Of a stretch of DNA of 64,000 nucleotides, positions 1 to 9,102 are shown one piece after another. Below the pieces are notes generated by a model. It had not been told where the DNA came from and did not search any database. It saw nothing but the letters and a program-made list of their open reading frames with translations. Numbering within the stretch: position 1 is the stretch's first letter; each line of letters begins with the position of its first letter. The translations under genes and the position numbers were made by a program. The DNA is from Companilactobacillus huachuanensis (lineage in GTDB: Bacteria; Bacillota; Bacilli; Lactobacillales; Lactobacillaceae), in contig NZ_BJDF01000001.1 of the NCBI RefSeq assembly GCF_005404815.1, positions 112,528 to 176,527 on the forward strand. Reading direction: 5' to 3'.

Positions 1-1
1 T

Positions 2-820
2 GCAACCGACCAATCAATTACAGAAACACCAGAATTACCTGAATTAGACACTGTTAAAGGCCAAGGTTTAGTTGGTCAAAAAGATGATTTCAAAATCTTA
101 GTTGGTAATGAACGCTTGATGAAAGCTAACGATGTTAAAATTTCTGCTGAACAAAAACAAGCAATCAATAAGCGAATGAATGATGGTGATTCCGTTGTCT
201 TAATGGCAGTGGGTCAAGAATTGAAATTAGTCGTCGGTGTTAATGATCAACTCAGATCAGATGCTCGCGAAGGGCTTCAAGCTTTGAAAGACGCTGGGTT
301 GAAACGAATCGTTATGTTAACTGGTGATAATAAAGTGGCCGCTCAACGTGTCGCTGATAGATTGCCGATTGATGAAGTTCACGCTGAATTACTTCCTGAA
401 GATAAAGTGACTTTTGTTAAAAAATTCCAAGAACAAGGTAGCACTGTTGCATTCGTTGGTGATGGTATCAACGATAGTCCCTCACTTGCCACAGCTGATA
501 TCGGAATTGGTATGGGTACTGGAACTGATGTCGCCATTGAAACAGCTGACATTATTTTAGTTAAATCAAGTTTTGACGCCTTGGCACATGCCTATGTTTT
601 GGCTAAGAAGACCGTTGCTAATACGAAAGAAAATATTTTTATCGCCGTTGGAACCGTTGCTTTACTACTTTTAGGCTTAATCGTTGGTGTTATCCACATG
701 GGTAGCGGAATGTTTGTCCACGAAATCAGTATTTTAGTCGTAATCTTTAATGCAATGAGATTAATTAAAAATAAACCTGCAAAACTTGATTCAAATCAAG
801 TTCTCAAAGCAGCAAACTAG
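2..820 (+). CDS. P1B-type heavy-metal-transporting ATPase, 3' part
   Basis: C-terminal 272 residues of a metal-exporting P-type ATPase. The reading frame is open from the first bases of the window, so the gene is cut by the window edge; the phosphorylation site and metal-binding helices lie upstream. Visible are the nucleotide-binding region (KGQGLVG, ILVGNERLM), the MLTGDN motif, the hinge motif VGDGINDSPSLA and two last membrane helices. The last helix carries an HE pair (FVHEISILVV) followed by NAMRL, resembling the HEG(S/T) signature of P1B-4 pumps (PfeT/ZosA/FrvA, which move Fe, Zn, Co or haem) rather than copper pumps. Substrate is therefore inferred, not shown. It heads a run of genes for metallochaperone, Dps and Crp/Fnr regulator, pointing to iron or oxidative-stress handling. 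Confidence 0.9.
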   Translation, partial: ATDQSITETPELPELDTVKGQGLVGQKDDFKILVGNERLMKANDVKISAEQKQAINKRMNDGDSVVLMAVGQELKLVVGVNDQLRSDAREGLQALKDAGLKRIVMLTGDNKVAAQRVADRLPIDEVHAELLPEDKVTFVKKFQEQGSTVAFVGDGINDSPSLATADIGIGMGTGTDVAIETADIILVKSSFDALAHAYVLAKKTVANTKENIFIAVGTVALLLLGLIVGVIHMGSGMFVHEISILVVIFNAMRLIKNKPAKLDSNQVLKAAN

Positions 821-847
821 TTAAGATAGTATTTGTAAGTTAGTTGA

Positions 848-908
848 GCAAGTGATTTTCGGATTACTTGCGAGCTGTAAGTGCTTCAATTTGGAACATT
901 TACAGCTC
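848..908 (+). other. two adjacent hairpins between ATPase and metallochaperone genes
   Basis: Two perfect inverted repeats sit back to back: GCAAGT/ACTTGC (848-871) and GAGCTGTAA/TTACAGCTC (872-908). Neither is followed by a T-run, so they do not look like classical terminators. They may set mRNA processing or stability between the upstream pump and the downstream genes; this is inference. Confidence 0.5.
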
Positions 909-961
909 GTGGGTAGTTGAAATTTCACCGCGAAGAATTAAGAAATATGGAGGAATCAATT

Positions 962-1192
962 ATGGCAAAAGCAATTTTACAATTAGGTGAATTAACATGC
1001 CCATCATGTATGACAAAAATTCAAAAGGCCGTTGAAAATCAAGCTGGCGTTTCAAACGTCAAGGTTCTCTTCAATGCCGGTAAAGTTAGAGCAGATTTTG
1101 ATGAAAGTAAGACTTCAGCTGACAAATTGGCTCAAGTAATCACAGATTTGGGATATGAAGTATTAAAAGTTAAAGTTAAGGAGCTTGCATAA
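962..1192 (+). CDS. HMA-domain metallochaperone (CopZ-like)
   Basis: Small 76-residue heavy-metal-associated domain protein. The metal site is the CPSCM motif at residues 12-16 (CxxC, with Pro instead of the usual glycine-like spacer) after a first beta strand, then the beta-alpha-beta pattern typical of the ferredoxin-like HMA fold. The ATG at 962 is chosen because GGAGGA lies just upstream; longer in-frame forms lack a ribosome site. Its stop overlaps the dps start (TAATG), so the two are translationally coupled. Probably delivers a metal ion to the neighbouring ATPase; which metal cannot be told from sequence. Confidence 0.85.
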   Translation: MAKAILQLGELTCPSCMTKIQKAVENQAGVSNVKVLFNAGKVRADFDESKTSADKLAQVITDLGYEVLKVKVKELA

Positions 1193-1749
1193 TGACTGAA
1201 TTAACAATTGATGAAAAATTTGAGGCTGAACAAAAACAAGCTGATGCCGATCACCACAAACCAACAGCTGGAGCAATGACGGGACATATCGTTTCCAATC
1301 ATTTCCTATTAAATATTAAATTGCACCAATTAAAATGGTTCATTAAAGGCGCTAACGCCGAAAATTACAAGGCAATTCTGAATCAAACAATTGTCGAAAA
1401 TAACGATTGGTATGATAAGATAGCCGATGAATTACTTGATGAGGGAGAACTTCCTCCTTCCACGATGAAAGAATATTCTGACTATGCAATGATTGACGAA
1501 GATGGTAAGAATAAGTACATGAGTGCTGAAGAAATGATTCAAACAGTTGTCAATGATTTCAATACTGACAATATGTTTGTGACACGTGCTATCAAGTTAG
1601 CTGAAAATGAAGATCGTCCATTTATGGCACAAGTTTTAGTTCAACTATTAGGATTTAATAATCACCAAATCAGAATCTATCAAGCTTTATTAGGTAAGAG
1701 TGCTCGTGAAGGGTTTGACGAAGATGATGATGATGAGGATTTCGATTAA
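1192..1749 (+). CDS. dps: Dps-family DNA-binding ferritin-like protein
   Basis: 185-residue Dps/ferritin-like protein, expected to form a 12-mer that oxidises and stores iron and protects DNA under starvation or peroxide stress. The first long helix carries the ferroxidase-type region (HFLLNIKLHQLKWF), followed by a helix with D/E residues (ENNDWYDKIADELL). The N-terminus is extended and the C-terminus ends in an acidic run (DEDDDDEDFD), unlike the lysine-rich tails that bind DNA in E. coli Dps. The start ATG overlaps the stop of the metallochaperone gene. Linkage to a metal pump and a Crp/Fnr regulator supports a joint role in metal and redox stress. Confidence 0.85.
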   Translation: MTELTIDEKFEAEQKQADADHHKPTAGAMTGHIVSNHFLLNIKLHQLKWFIKGANAENYKAILNQTIVENNDWYDKIADELLDEGELPPSTMKEYSDYAMIDEDGKNKYMSAEEMIQTVVNDFNTDNMFVTRAIKLAENEDRPFMAQVLVQLLGFNNHQIRIYQALLGKSAREGFDEDDDDEDFD

Positions 1750-1762
1750 GGAGCGATAATTG

Positions 1763-2449
1763 ATGGCAAAATTGGTGCATGACCATACCGCAGAAGATTG
1801 TGTGGAATTAGTTTCAATTTTTCAAAATTTATCTAAATCTGATAAAAAAACCATAGCAACGTTAGTGACTCATCATCACTACAAAAACGGAGAATATCTA
1901 TTTTCCGCGGGCGATGAAGCTGATTCATTGATCATTGTGGCTCATGGTCAGGCAAAAGTTTTCCAAATGTCGACTAATGGCAAAGAGCAAATGCTTCGAA
2001 TTTTGCAGACAGGAGACTTCGATGGCGAAGCAGCCTTGTTCTCGAATTCAGATCACAATAGTTTTGCTCAGGCTTTAATGGATACCGCCGTATGTCAAAT
2101 AACGCGCAGCGACTTCCAAAAGTTGATGCAACAGACACCGGAATTGGCAGTCAATATGGTCAATGCCTTAGGACGTCGAGTCGGACAACTTGAACAACAG
2201 ACAACTGAAGTAACGACCGCCAGCGTTGAAAGTCGGTTAGCCAATTATCTTTTAGAAACAAGTGCCGGATTAGACGAAGCAGTATTCACCCTGCCACTTA
2301 AGAAGAAAGATATCGCAACATATCTTGGCACGACGCCCGAAACAATCAGTCGGAAATTAACTGCCTTGGTAAAACAGGGTATGATTGAAAAAATCACTAA
2401 TAATAAATTCAAAATCTTAGACGAAGATCGATTGATGATGATTGATTAG
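1763..2449 (+). CDS. Crp/Fnr-family transcriptional regulator
   Basis: Cyclic-nucleotide-binding-like N-terminal barrel (about residues 20-130; GEYLFSAGDEADSLIIVAHG, GDFDGEAALF) followed by a winged helix-turn-helix (TYLGTTPETISRKLTALVKQG, about residues 185-210). Only scattered cysteines are present, without the N-terminal cluster that binds an Fe-S centre in E. coli FNR, so it more resembles the FLP proteins of lactic acid bacteria. ATG at 1763 is preferred over TTG at 1760 because AAGGAG (1748-1753) gives better spacing. It lies 13 nt after dps in the same direction and probably controls this metal/redox operon. A structured repeat starts exactly at its TAG stop. Confidence 0.85.
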   Translation: MAKLVHDHTAEDCVELVSIFQNLSKSDKKTIATLVTHHHYKNGEYLFSAGDEADSLIIVAHGQAKVFQMSTNGKEQMLRILQTGDFDGEAALFSNSDHNSFAQALMDTAVCQITRSDFQKLMQQTPELAVNMVNALGRRVGQLEQQTTEVTTASVESRLANYLLETSAGLDEAVFTLPLKKKDIATYLGTTPETISRKLTALVKQGMIEKITNNKFKILDEDRLMMID

Positions 2450-2657
2450 AGAGAGGGCGGAACAAGGGCGTTCAGCTCCCGAGCATTTTCGTAACAATAT
2501 GGATTACACGCATGAACTTGGCGTGTGATCCATATTGTTATGAAAAGCGGAAGGAGTTGCCCTTGTGTAGCCCGTTTTAGAGCCACTGCCCGTATGAGAA
2601 GTTATGAAGCGGAAGGAGTTGCCCTTGTGCAGCCCATTTAAGAGCCACCGCCCATGT
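2450..2657 (+). repeat. structured repeat family F2, copy a
   Basis: Begins right at the TAG stop of the Crp/Fnr gene (TTAGAGAGAG). A conserved left box (CAGCTCCCGAGCATTTTCGTA) precedes an 18-bp stem (2494-2511 with 2521-2538), followed by a conserved right box (TATGAAAAGCGGAAGGAGTT, then GCCCTTGTGTAGC). The right half is repeated once more at about 2595-2657. A second locus of the family lies at 13441-13721 on the opposite strand, where the flanking boxes are kept but the stem sequence differs with pairing preserved. Confidence 0.85.
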
Positions 2658-2768
2658 ACAAGCTATTTAGTTACATGGTTTTTTGATACTAATCATACTT
2701 TCTTAGATTCAAATTATAAATTTCAAAATATGGTTAAACCAGTAAAAAAAGAATAAATATGAACTTAA

Positions 2769-2804
2769 ATAACGCTGATTATAATTAATCGGCGTTATTT
2801 TTAT
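2769..2804 (+). terminator. hairpin with T-run upstream of focA
   Basis: AATAACGC-GATT pairs with AATC-GCGTTATT around a short loop and is followed by TTTTTA. Likely the intrinsic terminator of the upstream metal/redox operon. Confidence 0.65.
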
Positions 2805-2903
2805 GTATACGTGTTATCCGAATGATTTTGCTGAATATTATTGATTTGTTCGGTAATTGATGATATTTTTATTACACTAAATGGTGTATAGGGAGATTAA
2901 AAT

Positions 2904-3668
2904 ATGTTTACTCCAGAAGAGATTCTGCAAAAGAGTATTGGGGCCGGAGTCAATAAACTGAAAAAGACGCTTGTGGCTAAAATGATTTTGGGATTCATCG
3001 GTGGGGCGATGATCTCAATCGGATTCTTGGCTTATGTTCGTGTGACAGCATCCATTCCAAGTAATTTGGCAAGTGTAAAATCCTTAGTTGGAGGAGCAGT
3101 TTTCCCAATTGGTTTGATCGTTATTTTGTTGGCTGGTGGCGAATTAGCAACGGGAAACATGATGGCCGTGGGAACGTCGCTTTTTTCAAAGAAGAACAAT
3201 TGGTTCGACTATTTTAAGAACTTAGCAGTAATTACATTATTCAATTTTATCGGTGCCGTTTTTGTGGCTTATTTCTTTGGACATGTGGTTGGGTTAACGC
3301 ATGCTGAACCTTTCAGACAAGCAGTTATCGGCATTGCAGCGGGTAAAACAGGTGCAAGCTTCTGGTCAGCTTTTGTTTCCGGAATCGGTTGTAACTGGCT
3401 GGTTGGTTTAGCAGTTTGGTTGTCATTTGGAGCTAAAGATGCGGCAGGAAAAATTCTTGGAGTTTGGTTCCCAATCATGATTTTCGTTGCAGTTGGATTT
3501 CAACATAGTATCGCCAATTGTTTCATCATTCCGGCAGCTATTTTTGAAGGTGGCAGCACTTGGTGGCTGTTTATTCAAAACTTTGTACCGGTATTTCTGG
3601 GTAATATTGTTGGTGGATTAGTATTTGTCGCTGGATTCTATTACTTAAGTTATAAAACTAAAGGTTGA
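2904..3668 (+). CDS. formate/nitrite transporter family protein
   Basis: 254-residue FNT-family channel for small monovalent anions (formate, nitrite, lactate or hydrosulfide). Six membrane helices are evident; family hallmarks include the GGAVFPIGLIVILLAGGELATGN region and FGHVVGL, and the second half has GIGCNWLVGLAVWLSFGAKD and the conserved QHSIANCF segment with the pore histidine. A ribosome site (GGGAG) precedes the ATG. The last codons, Thr-Lys-Gly-stop, lie in the left end (CTAAAGGTTGA) of a family R repeat, so the C-terminus appears to have been rewritten by insertion of that element. Exact substrate unknown. Confidence 0.9.
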   Translation: MFTPEEILQKSIGAGVNKLKKTLVAKMILGFIGGAMISIGFLAYVRVTASIPSNLASVKSLVGGAVFPIGLIVILLAGGELATGNMMAVGTSLFSKKNNWFDYFKNLAVITLFNFIGAVFVAYFFGHVVGLTHAEPFRQAVIGIAAGKTGASFWSAFVSGIGCNWLVGLAVWLSFGAKDAAGKILGVWFPIMIFVAVGFQHSIANCFIIPAAIFEGGSTWWLFIQNFVPVFLGNIVGGLVFVAGFYYLSYKTKG

Positions 3669-3810
3669 AAGTATAGTTAAGTATGCCGTTTCCAGAACTG
3701 AGAGTATTCAATTGCTGCGCGGAACGGCCCAAGTCAACTAGTTTATTTTTTCATGGTAGGAACAAATAAAATGAAAACTTCTGCTTATTTAAATATGTTT
3801 GTACTTTCAG
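3658..3810 (+). repeat. family R element R1 (truncated MITE)
   Basis: Starts with the family R terminal repeat CTAAAGGTTGAAAGTATAG, continues through the start of the structured core (GCCGTTTCCAGAACTGAGAG...CGGAACGGCCCAAG) and then jumps to the AT-rich tail (TCAACTAGTTTATTTTTTC). Most of the core and the right terminus are missing, so it is an immobile relic. It provides the stop codon of the FNT gene. The exact right border is uncertain. Confidence 0.8.
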
Positions 3811-3820
3811 AGTGCAAATA

Positions 3821-3870
3821 AAAAGGCTCTCATCATCGATTGTAATTAATCAATAATGAGAGCTATTTTT
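3821..3870 (-). terminator. intrinsic terminator, probably bidirectional
   Basis: GGCTCTCAT pairs with ATGAGAGC through an additional GATT/AATC stem, with A-run on the left and T-run on the right. It lies between convergent genes (FNT transporter and WxL surface protein) and can serve both. Confidence 0.7.
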
Positions 3871-3890
3871 GTAATTATTATGTTACTGAA

Positions 3891-6446
3891 CTAAAGACTA
3901 TCATTATAATCCATAATAGTCCAAGTCAAAGTGCCACTATATTTTTTCGAACTAGATAGACCATAATTTTTCAAAAGTAGTCCGCTGTTAGTAGTCCAAT
4001 TATTCAATTTAGAAATCGAGGTTGTTGTTTCTGTATCGTGTGAAATGTTGTCGCTGGCAATTAGAACATTGTTATTTGTCAAAACTGTTGCGCCTTGAGC
4101 CGTCTTATTAACCAGATTACCGTTAAATTTGGAATCACCATTGGTTAACTCACTGGCGGAAACCTCCAACTGCCATGGGTTTTGATAGCTAGTAACTGAA
4201 ACGTCAAAGTCATTGGCTCGTGGAATGTAATCGTTCAAAGATAAATAGTTGATTGATTTGAATTGAAGAGCCTTATCAGGAGTCATTTCCAAAAGATGAT
4301 TTGGTTCGACTTGAATGTTATAGGTAGCCGTATTTGAAGTTACACCATCATTGTCAATTGCACTGACAGTTACTTTTTGAGTCTCATTACTTGGAAAAAG
4401 ACTCCAGAAGTCCAAACCGGCGTTTTCAATCACTGTCCGTAAAGGAATTACATCACTCAAAGTATCTGAATCAGCTGAAACAGTCGTATTGTAAGTTAAA
4501 TCGTGACCGCCAACACTGATTTGATATTGAATCGGATCATTGGCAGCAAACTCGGGACTAGTTTTGCCAGTGTAATTAAGATTAGCATTTAAATTCAGAG
4601 TGGCATTATCTTGTTGATAGATTAGAGTTATTGGATCACTCATTGGATTGGTTAGATTCATGGTCCAATCCTTTTTGTAAAGAACTGTGAATTTGGGAGT
4701 ACTTGTGGATTCAATATTATTTGAACCGGTAAATATTGCAGGTTGAGCTTTTACCGTAATATCAGCAGTAGTTTCATTTACTGCAACACCATTAATGATG
4801 ATATCAGCAATTTTTGAACTGGCTGCAATATCACCAAGGTTTTTCAAAAATGTGTAGTTGATTGTTTGTGTTCCATCACTGGCTGTTGTTAGTGCTGAGA
4901 GAGGGATGGATTCAGAATCGCCATTTTCATATTTAATGGTACCAATAGTATCATCGGTAGTATCATAGTTGATATTTTTAGGCAAAGTTATTTTTGAAGC
5001 GATGGACTTCCAATCTTCACGACCATCTTCGTAAGTCAACTTATAATCTAGTTCCATTTTATCTCCACTGGCAACTTTACGGTCCGTCGTGTCACCTGCT
5101 CCACCATCAGGGTCATCATACATAACTTTATTCTTTGTTTTATCAGTGATAGTTGTGTCTACTGAAGCATTAACTAAATCGGGAATTGATTCTACAGAAA
5201 CTAGTTTACTGGCAACTCTCGAATCGGTATTGTTATTAGCCCCAGTAAAACCCCAGTAAATTTTACTATCAGGTGTGATACTACTGCTAGTACTACTCAA
5301 TTGGTTCATATCAACCGTGATAGTATCATCAATACGATTTGTTCGATTATTTATAGACCCGTCAATCTCCCTGTCATTATATGAATAGGAAATTGTGGCT
5401 GTTTTTAAATCAGCTGAAGGCATCCATCTGAAAGTGAGATGGTGCCAAGCAACATCATTACCGTTAGAGTCAGTACCATCAGCAAGGTCAGCATCTTGTT
5501 GACGATGGATATGAAACATCGTATATCCTTGTGTAAATGGACTATAAAAGGAAGTATTTCCTACTGAGAGTGGATAGTAGGTTCCAGAATATGCTGGATA
5601 GGTTAGTGCAATATGACCGTATCTTCCTCCAGAACCTAATTCTGTATTATCGGGAAATTCAGATGGAGCAACGACAGAGGCTCTTTTTGTGTCAAAATTA
5701 TTGGTAGAGTAATAGGAATATAGAGCATCTATAGAGTACATAATTGGTGGATAGACGGCTGAACCGGAGTCTTGTTTTTGCGTATCGAATTCAAGTGCAA
5801 TACTATTTTGAATGGCAGTTTTAGCTACAGCATCGGGGGTAGCCAGAGAACCAGTAATGCCTTTATTAGTAGATTTATCATAACCATAGACGCCAAGACC
5901 CTCTTGACCAGCACCCATTTCTGTTGAGCCATCGGTATTGTTTTGTAGAACCAAAGCCATACCTTGTCCGTTGACTGTTTCGTCAGAATTGCCGGAGCCA
6001 AAACTCATCCAAGCAGAGAGTGTTTGTGGTTTGCCTGCTGAAAAATAAGCCGTATTCATATTTGACCAAGCCGCACCATATGAACCTGTTTTATCCTTGA
6101 TGGCAGGATACACTGGGACTGGCCATCCTGGACCGGCGGCAGTATTATCGGCACTGTTAGTGCTGGTACCATGTGCTAATACTAAAACTTTATTATTATT
6201 GGAAATAAAAGCTGAATTAGACTTAAATCTAAATGAAGTATCTGCAGCATTATTGGTTGGGTTATTTATGGTAAAATAATTACTCATTAATAGACCAGTG
6301 GGAGCTTTACTGATGGTATCTTGATCAGCAGTACTCAAATCAGCATCTGTTGCTGCTGAAACTATTGTAAAGTTAAATAACATTGCTAAAGAAGAAATCA
6401 GCAAAGCAAATACTACAGGTAATTTAAAATTGTTTAGATGTTTCAT
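3891..6446 (-). CDS. secreted L-type-lectin-like protein with C-terminal WxL domain
   Basis: 851-residue exported surface protein. N-terminal signal peptide (hydrophobic residues about 10-30, cleavage near VSAATDAD). Residues about 45-410 resemble a bacterial legume/L-type lectin fold (AWMSFGSG, GQGMALVLQNN, GLGVYGYDKS, SIALEFDTQ, HHLTFRW). A middle region of repeated beta-sandwich-like segments follows (DPITLIYQQDNATLNLNANL and others). The last ~150 residues look like a WxL domain, with a WQLEVSA motif and a terminal LTWTIMDYN motif, which binds peptidoglycan non-covalently. There are no adjacent DUF916/csc partners, so it is an orphan WxL protein. Likely carbohydrate binding or adhesion; ligand unknown. 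Confidence 0.8.
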   Translation of the reverse strand: MKHLNNFKLPVVFALLISSLAMLFNFTIVSAATDADLSTADQDTISKAPTGLLMSNYFTINNPTNNAADTSFRFKSNSAFISNNNKVLVLAHGTSTNSADNTAAGPGWPVPVYPAIKDKTGSYGAAWSNMNTAYFSAGKPQTLSAWMSFGSGNSDETVNGQGMALVLQNNTDGSTEMGAGQEGLGVYGYDKSTNKGITGSLATPDAVAKTAIQNSIALEFDTQKQDSGSAVYPPIMYSIDALYSYYSTNNFDTKRASVVAPSEFPDNTELGSGGRYGHIALTYPAYSGTYYPLSVGNTSFYSPFTQGYTMFHIHRQQDADLADGTDSNGNDVAWHHLTFRWMPSADLKTATISYSYNDREIDGSINNRTNRIDDTITVDMNQLSSTSSSITPDSKIYWGFTGANNNTDSRVASKLVSVESIPDLVNASVDTTITDKTKNKVMYDDPDGGAGDTTDRKVASGDKMELDYKLTYEDGREDWKSIASKITLPKNINYDTTDDTIGTIKYENGDSESIPLSALTTASDGTQTINYTFLKNLGDIAASSKIADIIINGVAVNETTADITVKAQPAIFTGSNNIESTSTPKFTVLYKKDWTMNLTNPMSDPITLIYQQDNATLNLNANLNYTGKTSPEFAANDPIQYQISVGGHDLTYNTTVSADSDTLSDVIPLRTVIENAGLDFWSLFPSNETQKVTVSAIDNDGVTSNTATYNIQVEPNHLLEMTPDKALQFKSINYLSLNDYIPRANDFDVSVTSYQNPWQLEVSASELTNGDSKFNGNLVNKTAQGATVLTNNNVLIASDNISHDTETTTSISKLNNWTTNSGLLLKNYGLSSSKKYSGTLTWTIMDYNDSL

Positions 6447-6737
6447 TGTTTTTCCCCCTCACAAAAAAAGCAAATGAAATAGTATACATAATGTACATCA
6501 TTTCTGATGACTATTTTATTCATAATATGATATAAATTTATATAAAATATGGGTCTAGAAATGAACAAAAAAATTGACAAATATATCTGGTAAATATAAT
6601 TAATAATGTATTTAATTTATTAATATCATAGAATAAATCATTGACCATCTATTAATTGATATTACTGTGAAGGGGCGGTCTTTGTATTCGTTAAAATTTA
6701 GTGGTAACATTATATAACTGAAAATTAAGAGGTTATT

Positions 6738-9062
6738 ATGATGACAAGCAAACCTAAAGTTAATGAAGTAGACGAAAAACAAAAAGAGCAAGCCCATTTA
6801 AACGATGTGGTTGCCCAAATTAAGCAGTCTGAAAATCGTCTTCAGGAACACATGGAAGTTGCTGAAGAAGATTTAAAAGTTATCAATAATGCTTTTGATG
6901 ACATTCATATAGGTATGTCAGGCGATGCCATTTCGATGGATGCGGCACTGTCCATTCACCAACAACAACAAATGCTTGATGAAAGAAATAATAGTTGGCA
7001 ACAATCGAGACAACGTTTGGGAATCCTCAAGAAACTTGAAAAGACGCCGTTCTTTGCTCGTTTGGATTTTCAAGAAAAAGGTGAGCCTAAGAAGGAAACT
7101 GTTTATATCGGTCTGAGTTCCTTTACTGATAAAGCCGATCACTTCTTAGTCTACGATTGGCGTGCGCCAATTTCTTCTATTTACTATGATGGAAAATTGG
7201 GCGATGTAACATACCAAACACCAGATGGCGAACAAGGTGTCGATTTGTTTTTGAAACGGCAATTTCTTGTTGAAGATGGAAAGATCAAAGCATATTTTGA
7301 TACTCAAGAAACTATCGGAGATCAAATGCTTTTGGAAGTCTTGGATGGTAAATCTTCAACACACATGAAGGGTATTGTTAAGACAATCCAGAGTGAGCAA
7401 AATAAGATTATTCGTGATACTAAGTCGAAATTGCTATTTGTTCAAGGCGCTGCCGGTTCCGGTAAAACGTCAGCTATTTTGCAAAGAATCGCATTCCTAC
7501 TATATAGATATCGTGGAACGTTGACATCTAGCCAGGTCGTTATGTTCTCACCAAACTCGCTGTTTAATGACTATATCAAGAATGTTTTGCCTGAAATGGG
7601 TGAACAAAACATGGTCCAAATGACATACAAGCAATTCTTGGCACGTCGTTTACCAAATCTAGATGTCGAAAGTCTCTCAGATCAATTTGAAACAGTTGTC
7701 GACACTGACAGTAAAAATATTGGTAAATTTGTTTCTGATATCGAATTTTTCAAGGTTTTGACGAATTACAGTAAGTTACTTGGACAAAGTGGGATTGCCT
7801 TCAAAGATATTAAATTCCAAGGCAAAGTCTTTATTCCTAAGGAAAAAATCCAAGAGTTTTACTACAGTTATGGACCTCAGTATAATTTGGGAAATCGACT
7901 TGATGCGACAGTTGACCGTTTGATCAAACTATTGCATCGTAAGATTGGCGCTGAAATGCGTTCAAATTGGGTTTCCGAACAAATTGAGAATTTAAGCAAA
8001 GAACAATTACAAGCTTTGTACACAACAGCTGATCAAGAATTCAAAAATGGTGATGAAGAGAAAAAATTCTTGGCTCGTAAAATTGTTACAACTATGATGC
8101 AAGGTGTTTATAAGAACATTAAACATTTGCGCTTCTTGAATATTGCCGCCAATTACTTGAATTTCTTAAAGGCTATTCCCAAGATTGTTGATTTAGGTGA
8201 ACACGGTATTACTGACGAACGATGGAATCAATTCGTTGATAAATTTGTTCAAGGATTCCAAAATAAACAAATTTCGATGAATAATTTGAGCCCATATCTC
8301 TATCTGTATGATTTGGTTACGGGTAAACATGGTGAATTGGATATGAAGTTTGTCTTTATTGATGAAATTCAGGATTACACGCCATTCCAGTTGGCTTATA
8401 TGAAGTACAAGTTCCCAAGAGCTCGTTATACAATGTTGGGTGACTTGAATCAATCAATTTTCACGAAGAAGAACAGTCAGACATTACTTTCCGAAGCACA
8501 GAGTCTGTTCAATGCAGATGAGACCAATGTCGTACAACTAGTTCATTCATATCGTTCAACAAAGCAGATTACTGACTTTACCAAAGCTATTTTGACTAAT
8601 GGTCAACGAATCGAACCATTTAATCGTGACGGAGATTTGCCAAATCTGTTGATGTCACAAACTGTTGATGAATCTATCCAACAAGTTATGAGACAACTTA
8701 AAGATAATGATAAACGCAAATTTACCACGGCCATTATTGCAAAAACTTTGGGAGACGCAACCGAGCTGCATGAATTATTGGGAGCTCAAGGCGTTGAGTC
8801 AACTTTGATCCGCTCCGAAAATCAGCGTTTGGCAACAGGGACAATCGTTTTACCATCATTCTTAGCTAAAGGTTTGGAATTCGATGCAATCATTATGTGG
8901 GATGCTTCGAAGGACAAGTTTAGCGAAGATGAACAACAATTGGTTTACACGATTGCTTCGCGTGCAATGCATAGATTGACAATTACTTCGATTGGAGAGT
9001 TGTCACAATTATTGCAACGGGTACCCGAGAAGTATTATCAAGTCGCTGAACCTAAGGCGTAA
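6738..9062 (+). CDS. helD: RNA polymerase recycling motor HelD (UvrD-like helicase)
   Basis: 774-residue superfamily-1 helicase-like ATPase that removes RNA polymerase from stalled or post-termination complexes. The N-terminal ~70 residues form a charged coiled coil (the arm that enters the polymerase secondary channel in B. subtilis HelD). Walker A is GAAGSGKTS (from residue 237); the Walker B/DExx-type motif is FIDEIQDYTPFQ, followed by GDLNQSIF, HSYRST and late helicase motifs (LAKGLEFDAII, YTIASRAMHRL). Length matches HelD rather than UvrD/PcrA. Monocistronic, with its own terminator. ATG at 6738 or 6741 are both possible (AAGAGG upstream). Confidence 0.9.
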   Translation: MMTSKPKVNEVDEKQKEQAHLNDVVAQIKQSENRLQEHMEVAEEDLKVINNAFDDIHIGMSGDAISMDAALSIHQQQQMLDERNNSWQQSRQRLGILKKLEKTPFFARLDFQEKGEPKKETVYIGLSSFTDKADHFLVYDWRAPISSIYYDGKLGDVTYQTPDGEQGVDLFLKRQFLVEDGKIKAYFDTQETIGDQMLLEVLDGKSSTHMKGIVKTIQSEQNKIIRDTKSKLLFVQGAAGSGKTSAILQRIAFLLYRYRGTLTSSQVVMFSPNSLFNDYIKNVLPEMGEQNMVQMTYKQFLARRLPNLDVESLSDQFETVVDTDSKNIGKFVSDIEFFKVLTNYSKLLGQSGIAFKDIKFQGKVFIPKEKIQEFYYSYGPQYNLGNRLDATVDRLIKLLHRKIGAEMRSNWVSEQIENLSKEQLQALYTTADQEFKNGDEEKKFLARKIVTTMMQGVYKNIKHLRFLNIAANYLNFLKAIPKIVDLGEHGITDERWNQFVDKFVQGFQNKQISMNNLSPYLYLYDLVTGKHGELDMKFVFIDEIQDYTPFQLAYMKYKFPRARYTMLGDLNQSIFTKKNSQTLLSEAQSLFNADETNVVQLVHSYRSTKQITDFTKAILTNGQRIEPFNRDGDLPNLLMSQTVDESIQQVMRQLKDNDKRKFTTAIIAKTLGDATELHELLGAQGVESTLIRSENQRLATGTIVLPSFLAKGLEFDAIIMWDASKDKFSEDEQQLVYTIASRAMHRLTITSIGELSQLLQRVPEKYYQVAEPKA

Positions 9063-9065
9063 ACA

Positions 9066-9100
9066 AAAAGCATCTTTCACAATGTGAAAGGTGTTTTTTT
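9066..9100 (+). terminator. helD terminator
   Basis: GCATCTTTCAC pairs with GTGAAAGGTGT around AAT and is followed by seven T. It sits between convergent genes and may also act on the minus-strand gene. Confidence 0.8.
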
Positions 9101-9102
9101 GG

